DNA from: Chara braunii
Taxonomy: Eukaryota > Streptophyta > Charophyceae > Charales > Characeae
Direction: 5' to 3'
DNA length: 58,507 bases
Assembly (NCBI GenBank): GCA_003427395.1
Contig: BFEA01000669.1
Span: 387,554 to 446,060, forward strand
Shown here one piece after another: positions 52,751 to 58,507 of the stretch (the first letter of the stretch is position 1; every line of letters starts with the position of its first letter). The translations under genes were made by a program, and so were the position numbers. Under the pieces are notes generated by a model that saw nothing but the letters and a program-made list of their open reading frames with translations, made no database searches and was not told the origin of the DNA.

Positions 52751-53667
52751 TTAAAATTTAAATACCTCTTCCATCTTTTCCTTCCTGTTTTTTTTTTTTT
52801 TTTTCCTTCCTGGTTGCGTTTTATGTTGTTGTCTCGTTTTGTATTTGAAAAGGAAGAGAAGTATGGTTGGATTTATTGGTGGGCGGAGGGGTCTTTTTCT
52901 CCTTCTCTCTTCCTCCTCCTCCTCCTCCTGCCTGCTCCCCTCTCTTTGTCCTGTTTCGTCTTCTCCTCTCTCTCTACCCTCTCTCCTCTCTCTCCTCTTC
53001 TCGTTGCGGTTCGGGGCCTTACCCTTTTCTTCTCTTGGGCAATTCTTCCCGCCCTCCTCCCTCTCTCTGTGCGCCTCCTCCTCCTCCTCCTCCTCCTCCT
53101 CCTCCTCCTCCTCCTCCTTCTCCTCCTCCTCCTCTTCCTGCTGCTGCTGCTGCTGCTTGTTTGCCTTGATGACCTCTTCTGTCTGACGCTCGAGGCCATC
53201 ATCTGGTCTCCTCTCTTTCTCCTTTTCTCGTCTTCTCCTCTCTCTCCTCTTCCCCTCTCTTTCTCCTGTTTCGTCTTCTCCTGTCTCTCCTCTCTCTCCT
53301 CTCTCCTCTTCTCGTTCCACTTCGGCCCTACCCTTTTCTTCTCTTTGGCATTTCTTCCGCGGCCTCCTCCCTCTCTCTCTGCGCCTCCTCCTCCTCCTCC
53401 TCCTCCTCCTTCTCCCTCTCTGCGCCTCCTCCTCCTCCTCCTCCTGCTTGTTCGCCTCGATAACCATTTCTGTCAGACGCCCGAGGCCATCATCAACTCC
53501 TTCTCCTCCCTCTCTGCGCCTCCTCCTCCTCCTCCGTCTTTGCGCCTCCTCCTTCTCCGCCCTCTCTGCGCCTCCTCCTCCTCCTCCTCCTCCTCCTGCT
53601 GCTTGTTCGCCTCGATGACCTTTTCTGTCAGACGCTCGAGGCCATCATCACCTCCTGGTCACCCCCC
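52751..53667 (-). CDS. Glu/Arg-rich coiled-coil frame with a repeated 17-residue motif
   Basis: The minus-strand frame contains three diverged copies of a motif like DDGLERLTEKVIEANKQ (near 53650, 53490 and 53205), each followed by Glu- or Arg-rich runs made by CTC/TCC repeats. The motif is conserved in sequence while the runs vary, which hints at real coding. The whole kilobase is pyrimidine-rich, frames shift between copies, and there is no recognised domain. It may be a low-complexity repeat only. Confidence 0.3.
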
Positions 53668-53819
53668 TTTTTTTTTTTTTTTTTTAATTAACCCCCTTTC
53701 TTGTTTCCTCTCTCCTCCCTCTCCCTTTTCCATTTGTACTCCGTCTTCCCTCTTCTCTCCCCTGTTTGCTCCCTCTTCTTTTTTTCTCTCCCTCTCTTCT
53801 CTCTTTTTAGCTTTTTTTT

Positions 53820-53870
53820 TCTTTTTTCTTTCTTTCTTTCTTTATCTTTCATCGTCCTTCATCTTCCTTC
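53820..53870. repeat. (CTTT)n/(CTTCAT)n pyrimidine tract
   Basis: TTTCTTTC units followed by three CATC(G/T)TCCTT-like units. Confidence 0.8.
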
Positions 53871-53892
53871 AGCTTGTCATCAGGTAAAAGTT

Positions 53893-53915
53893 TACCCCCG
53901 AACAGAACGCACCTC
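53893..53915 (+). mobile_element. Solo end of MITE family A
   Basis: TACCCCCGAACAGAACGCAC matches the family left end without its first bases; no matching right end before the next copy. Confidence 0.5.
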
Positions 53916-53990
53916 CGAAATTTTACCTGGAAGAGGAAGGAAGACGAAGCGGTAAAAAGTCAATTGCAACGGAATGATACTACCCTCTTC

Positions 53991-54092
53991 CCCCCCCCAA
54001 CACTACGCATCCCCATTATGCCCGCATCGGACCGGAAAGTTGGCTTGTATACGTTCATTATCAGCGTGCGTTTTGTTCGGGGGAAGAAGGCA
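53991..54092. mobile_element. MITE family A, copy 7
   Basis: Element 53993-54090 (98 bp). The left end CCCTCTTCCCCCCCCCAACA and right GTTCGGGGGAAGAAGG are imperfect inverted repeats; internal CATCGGACCGGAAAGTTGGC fits the family. Left TA intact; right flank reads CA. Confidence 0.8.
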
Positions 54093-54177
54093 GTTTCTTT
54101 TTTTTTCTTTCTTTCTTAGTTTTTTTTTTTTTTTTCTAAATTTAAAGTTAAACACACCCAGTCTTCCCCCGCCCATC

Positions 54178-54215
54178 TTTTTTTTTTTTTTTTTTTGGGG
54201 GGGGGGGGGGGGGGG
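54178..54215. repeat. T(18)G(19) homopolymer junction
   Basis: Reverse complement of the C/A junction type at 2265-2300; preceded at 54160 by CAGTCTTCCCCCGCC, which resembles a MITE-A end. Confidence 0.85.
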
Positions 54216-54439
54216 ACGACAATCCGGGTGCTCCTTACCGACCGGTGCAAGTTCAGACGAAAAATTCTTTTTTGCGGCGTGTCAATATTGAATTAAGTCG
54301 TTTGGCAGATACTTTGCGAGGAAAAAAATCGTTGTTTAACTGCTGGTACAAAAAAAACAAAAAACAAAAAAAAAAACACCTTTGAAACCCCACGACGGAT
54401 TGATATATATGAGAAAAAACGAAAAGAAAGAGGAGAAAG

Positions 54440-55020
54440 CTGACCTGAATTAATCATGGACGATGAGTAAGAGAGTAGGCCAAGGCACCTAACGTCGGGT
54501 TACTACCTACCTAGATGACCATCGACAGCTAAACCCGGGCGGGGCATCACTACAGTATTATCTTATCACCATGGCCTCAATCGGCACCATTGCCTTCATC
54601 ATGAGCGTGGCCACCACCATCTTTACCCTAAACTAATCAAGGATGATGAGTACCGTTAGGCCAAGGCACCTAACTTGGGGGGTTATCAACATAACCATCA
54701 ACAGCAAAACCCCGGTTATCACCATCATCGCCAAGACCCTGTTGGGGGGGAAGGGGTGGGGAGGGGGGGGGAGGAGGAATCATCACCATCGCCTTCATGA
54801 TCACCATAGCCACCGCCATCATCATCGTCATCATCATCACCATGGCCACCGCCATCTTTACCCTTCGTTGTTAATTACTCTTGATATCGTCTTCACCATC
54901 AGCATGAGCATGGTCCTCACCATCGCCACTAGGTAGGCGAAGGGGTCTAACTAGGGCGATGGTGGGGACCACCATCACCATCTACCTGACCAATTGACAG
55001 CTAAACCCCGGTTATCACTA
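54440..55020. repeat. Higher-order repeat with GCCAAGGCACCTAAC
   Basis: Three imperfect units (about 54450, 54635 and 54930) share a GATGAGTA/AGGCCAAGGCACCTAAC block and an ACAGCTAAACCC block, with CATCACCATCGCC filler. Confidence 0.7.
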
Positions 55021-55084
55021 TCATCGCCAAAGCGTCAATCATCAGCATCGCCTTCATCATCGCCATGGCCACCGCCCTCTTTAT

Positions 55085-55580
55085 CCTCGTTATTACAGTA
55101 ATTACTCTTGACATCGCCACCACCATCGCCACCACCATCGCCACCACCATCGTCACCACCATCGTCACCACCATCGCCACCACCATCGCCACCACCATCG
55201 CCACCACCATCGCCATTATGGCCATCATCGCCATCGCCATGAACGTCCTCATGACTCTCGTACAATGAACATGGTCATTATCAACGGCGATGGCGATGAT
55301 GACGATGGTGTTGGTGGTGGTGGTGATGGCGATGGCGATCGTGACCATCGTAATGGCGACCGCGATGACGATGGTGATGAACCTCGTCTTTACCAATTAC
55401 GATGGCGATGGTGTTGATGATGATGATGATGATGGCGATGGCGATGGTGATGACGACGATGGCGATGGTGATGATGGCGATGGCGATGGCGATGGCGATG
55501 GCGATGGCGATGGCGATGAACGTCGCCATCATCAATGGCGATGGCGATGGCCATGGCGATGATGATGGTGATGGTGATGA
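55085..55580. repeat. (CACCATCGC)n / (GATGGC)n array
   Basis: A nine-base ATCGCCACC unit on the plus strand up to about 55240, then GATGGC hexamers to 55580. The half-arrays are complementary and could pair. Confidence 0.9.
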
Positions 55581-55699
55581 ACCTAGCCATATAAGAGCTG
55601 GAGTAGGACCGATGTTTCCTAGAGTGATGGCGTTTTCCTTTTATGTTCTTGATCGGTACTACTCAAGCTTTTATATATGTTCTTGAGAGGCCCTGCGCC

Positions 55700-56080
55700 T
55701 CTATACTTCAATTAAAATATTAAAATATGAAACTTTTTTTTTTTTTTTGATACTTTGAAATTTATTTAATTCTCTATATGGGTATTTTGGAATATTTAAA
55801 GCCTACATACACACCAGGAACACGAAACAGGTCGCCGTCTCTGATTGCAAATTTTTTAGTTATTATCTCAAACCCTGAAAAATCTCTAATTTCTGGAAGA
55901 ATGTCTAAAAAACGACGTAAAAATTGTCTAAAAAACGACGTAAAAATTGTCTGAAAAAGGACGTAACATCATTACTAGCCGACATATAGGGGTGGTGGAC
56001 ATAAACGATTATACAATTTTTTTTTCTTTCTTCATAATACAGAAAAAAAATTCAAAAAATTGATTTTCGGAGGTATGGAA
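55700..56080. other. AT-rich, no supported gene
   Basis: It includes two adjacent copies of TGTCTAAAAAACGACGTAAAAAT (about 55902-55950), unit about 23 bp. Confidence 0.6.
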
Positions 56081-56084
56081 CGCG

Positions 56085-56335
56085 TATTGATGATGGTGAT
56101 GGCGACGGCGATGGCGATGATGATGGTGATGAACCAGTGGTGATGGTGATGATTATGGTGATTGATGATTATGGTGATGGAGATGATTATGGTGGTGATT
56201 ATGGTGATGATTATGGTGATGAACCAATGACGATGATCATTACCAATGGTGATGGCGATGGTGTTGGTGAGAGGATCTGACGGTTCACCATCATCATCAT
56301 GGCAATCATCATCACCATCACCATCGCTATTGCGC
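56085..56335. repeat. (GATGGT/GATGAT)n array
   Basis: GATGGTGAT-type repeats on the plus strand, ending in CATCATCACCATCACC, which is complementary to the start. Confidence 0.9.
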
Positions 56336-56474
56336 ATCTGAACCTTTTTTCATGACCTTCATGTTACTCTGTACTCCTGTCGTCAGATGGTGGTTGGTTC
56401 TTTCTTGAGTCCAAATCTTCACCAATACTAATGGCCGTCGTCGTCATCGCGATCGTTTTCATCATCAATTGTCC

Positions 56475-56690
56475 TTCTTCACATTATCACTTTTGCCATC
56501 TCATCATCGTTATTATCATCCTTATCATCATTATCATCATCATTATCATCATGATCATCATGATCATCAGCATCACCATCATCATCAGCATCATCATCAT
56601 CATCATCATCGTATTTACAACACTAATGTCCATCTCTATCATCATCATCATCATCATCATGATTGCCGTTGTCGTCATCGGTATATAATC
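56475..56690. repeat. (ATC)n array
   Basis: Impure ATCATC/ATTATC repeats. Confidence 0.9.
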
Positions 56691-57159
56691 AGCATCCACC
56701 ATTTGCGAGCATCACTAGCGAAGACGACGATCATGACCATGATCATCAACGGCAACAGACGTGTCATCATCACACCCGTGTCATCGTCACAGACCGTTGA
56801 TGAAAGTCCGGCGTTCCCGATAACTTCATCGGGATCTCAACCGTCGGAAAACGTTTGCCATACCGTTTAGATGCTGCCCCCCTCTGCTCTGTTGTCTGAT
56901 CTCTTGGTTGCTGTTCGTTTTTTTTTTTTTTTTTTTTTGATTTGGTTAAATTGGCCCGATGGACCACGTGGCAGATGTTAAACTGATGATCAGAACAGAG
57001 AGTACAAGCCAAAAGGGCGAGAAAGGTATTACTGTTTTTTTTTTTTTTTTTTTTTTTTTTGTACCGTCACTGTTATTATCAATATATCCGATATTGGGGT
57101 CCTCGGTTGCCGGTCGCCGAACAAATCGGGGTACAGACCGGTGGGGGGGGGGGGTTAAT

Positions 57160-57232
57160 TGGTGTTAATCAAGTGTGTGAATGAGAGAATCAACGACTCA
57201 TCGAGTGTGTGAATGAGAGAATCAACGACTCC
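57160..57232. repeat. Tandem GTGTGTGAATGAGAGAATCA
   Basis: Two units of 33 bp (from about 57172 and 57205), each ending in ACGACTC. Confidence 0.9.
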
Positions 57233-57239
57233 ACCACGA

Positions 57240-57900
57240 TTCCAGTCAATGGCTCAATTCAATCGCCCAATCAACCCCCGAATCAGTCCCCCAATCAGTC
57301 ACGCAATTAATCACGCAATCAATCGCCCAATCAATCACCCACCAGTCGGCCAATCAACGCCCTATCAATTGTTTAATCAATCGTCTAATCAATCATCCAA
57401 TCAATCGCTCCGTCAATCGGTCAATCAATCACCTCGTAAACCGTCCAATCAATCGCCCAATCAATCGCCCAATCAATCGTCCAATCATTCGCCCAATCAA
57501 TCGTCCAATCAATCGCCCAACCAATCGCCCAATCAATCGGCCAATCATTCGCTCCATCATTCGGTTAATCTGTCGGCCAATCAATTGGTCAATCAAGCGA
57601 TCAATCAATTGGTTAATTAAGCGGCCAATCAATCGGCAAATTAAGCGCCCAGTCAATCAAAGATGGCCCAATCAACCTCTCCGCGCAATTGACGGGCCAA
57701 GCACTGACTCAGCAATCAGTCCCCCAATCAATGGCCCAATCAATCTCCCAATCAGTCGCCTGATCAATCGCTCAATTGAAGTAATTGTCAAATCAAATGC
57801 GGCCCAATCAACCGCTCGGTGCAGCCAATCTTCCAATCAACGACTCAGTGCAATCAATCAGCCAATCAACGACTCTGTGCAATCGATCGGTTAATTGATT
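57240..57900. repeat. CAATCAATCGCC minisatellite
   Basis: Some 50 imperfect 12-bp units (CAATCAATCGCC, with 8- and 16-base variants). A frame of 135 codons (Asn-Gln-Ser-Pro repeats, 57213-57620) is open because of the 12-bp period; not accepted as a gene. Confidence 0.95.
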
Positions 57901-58025
57901 GGACTTATGAATGTCATAATTGGACAAAACCCATCAGTTCAATCGTTTGAGTCAATCACCCGATCAACTGATAATTGTGAAGCAATCCTCCTTCAAATCA
58001 ATCACTTTAGTCCAATCAACCGAAA

Positions 58026-58107
<82 letters not shown>
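58026..58107. repeat. (CA)n(GA)n microsatellite
   Basis: About 21 CA units followed by about 19 GA units. Confidence 0.98.
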
Positions 58108-58111
<4 letters not shown>

Positions 58112-58337
58112 GCGGAATGGTATAGACCTGCGAATGTAGTATGGAACGAGTGAACTCTGCAGGTCAGAATGCATGCCTCTATGATCCTATGGGGCGATTT
58201 GCGACCAGATACAGTCGAACATGCTTGTTATCTTCTTGACACAGTTGAGAAAGATAGAGATGGGGATATATTAAAAAAAAAGAAAAAAAAGAAACGCAAA
58301 ACGCACAATCCTGAAAGTCCGTCGAACAGTACACAGG

Positions 58338-58390
58338 AGGTCGGGATCGGCAAGCAGGAGGTCGGGATCGGCAAGCAGGAGATCCGGATC
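58338..58390. repeat. 21-bp tandem repeat
   Basis: GGTCGGGATCGGCAAGCAGG occurs twice (58339 and 58360), then a diverged third unit. Confidence 0.9.
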
Positions 58391-58507
58391 GTCATAGCGA
58401 TGAAAGGCTGAGATTCGAAAATTGAGCTGTGAAAAGCGATGACTGGCTGGATACCCCCTCAAAAGAGGAAAAAAAAAAAAAAAAAAAAACAGAGAGGAAC
58501 AGCCAAA

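Noticed and set aside
55085-56690. His-rich, Asp-rich or Ile-rich proteins
   Set aside because: All arise from CATCGC, GATGGC and ATC arrays read in different frames.
57213-57620. 135-codon Asn-Gln-Ser-Pro repeat frame
   Set aside because: The 12-bp minisatellite period keeps this frame open; a minus-strand frame is open as well, and there is no domain.
57240-57900. A CRISPR-like array of short repeats
   Set aside because: Units are contiguous without unique spacers; this is a minisatellite in a eukaryotic context.

Overview
The window looks like repeat-dominated nuclear DNA of a green-lineage organism, probably a streptophyte alga such as Chara. The evidence is a short array of the plant-type telomere repeat TTTAGGG (3947-3983), AP2 domains joined by an AP2/ANT-type linker, plant-like LINE reverse transcriptases, and a very high load of simple repeats, fold-back elements and retroelement remnants. 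The resemblance of some charged reading frames to Chara proteins is from memory, so the genus is a guess. No ribosomal RNA gene, CRISPR array or bacterial-style operon is seen.

There is one convincing large protein gene: a minus-strand, apparently intronless reading frame (20442-27089) with four AP2 domains in two tandem double-AP2 modules, produced by an in-frame duplication of about 1.21 kb. Its N-terminal part runs through a MITE. Its central part is a hexanucleotide (Gly-Ala-Gly-Thr) array. Its last ~135 codons are a captured piece of a LINE lying directly downstream in the same orientation. Two weaker coding remnants with charged coiled coils lie at 15353-15921 and 52523-52697, and a glutamate/arginine-rich frame lies at 52751-53667 (minus).

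Nearly everything else is mobile DNA. LINE family A has one long dead copy (30990-35026, plus), a second copy (18316-20862, minus) fused to the AP2 gene, and several dispersed 3'-tail copies; three of these tails share a stem-loop with compensatory changes. A second LINE (family B) lies at 40640-42960 (minus). A Penelope-like element with permuted order (zinc-knuckle/coiled-coil protein, then GIY-YIG nuclease, then reverse transcriptase) occupies 44750-51205 (minus) between two diverged ~0.8 kb direct repeats. The downstream repeat carries a 366-bp MITE with a clean 5-bp target duplication and an empty site in the partner repeat. At least seven copies of a ~105-bp TA-flanked palindromic MITE (family A) are scattered from end to end. 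Two large TTTCGA-rich fold-back elements lie at 28974-29580 and 38866-40274; the second is split by a LINE-A tail insertion.

Layout: 0-15 kb microsatellites, small fold-backs and MITEs; 15-18 kb charged remnant and acidic or hexamer arrays; 18.3-27.1 kb LINE-A plus AP2 gene; 27.1-30.9 kb MITEs and fold-back 1; 31-35 kb LINE-A; 35-38.5 kb microsatellites, tRNA-like and LTR-like sequence; 38.5-40.3 kb fold-back 2; 40.6-43 kb LINE-B; 44.7-51.2 kb Penelope-like element; 51.2-52.1 kb an assembly artefact containing a mate-pair junction adaptor; 52-58.5 kb low-complexity and minisatellite DNA. Assembly gaps (14514-14628, 38000-38089 and single Ns) sit in or beside homopolymers or microsatellites.
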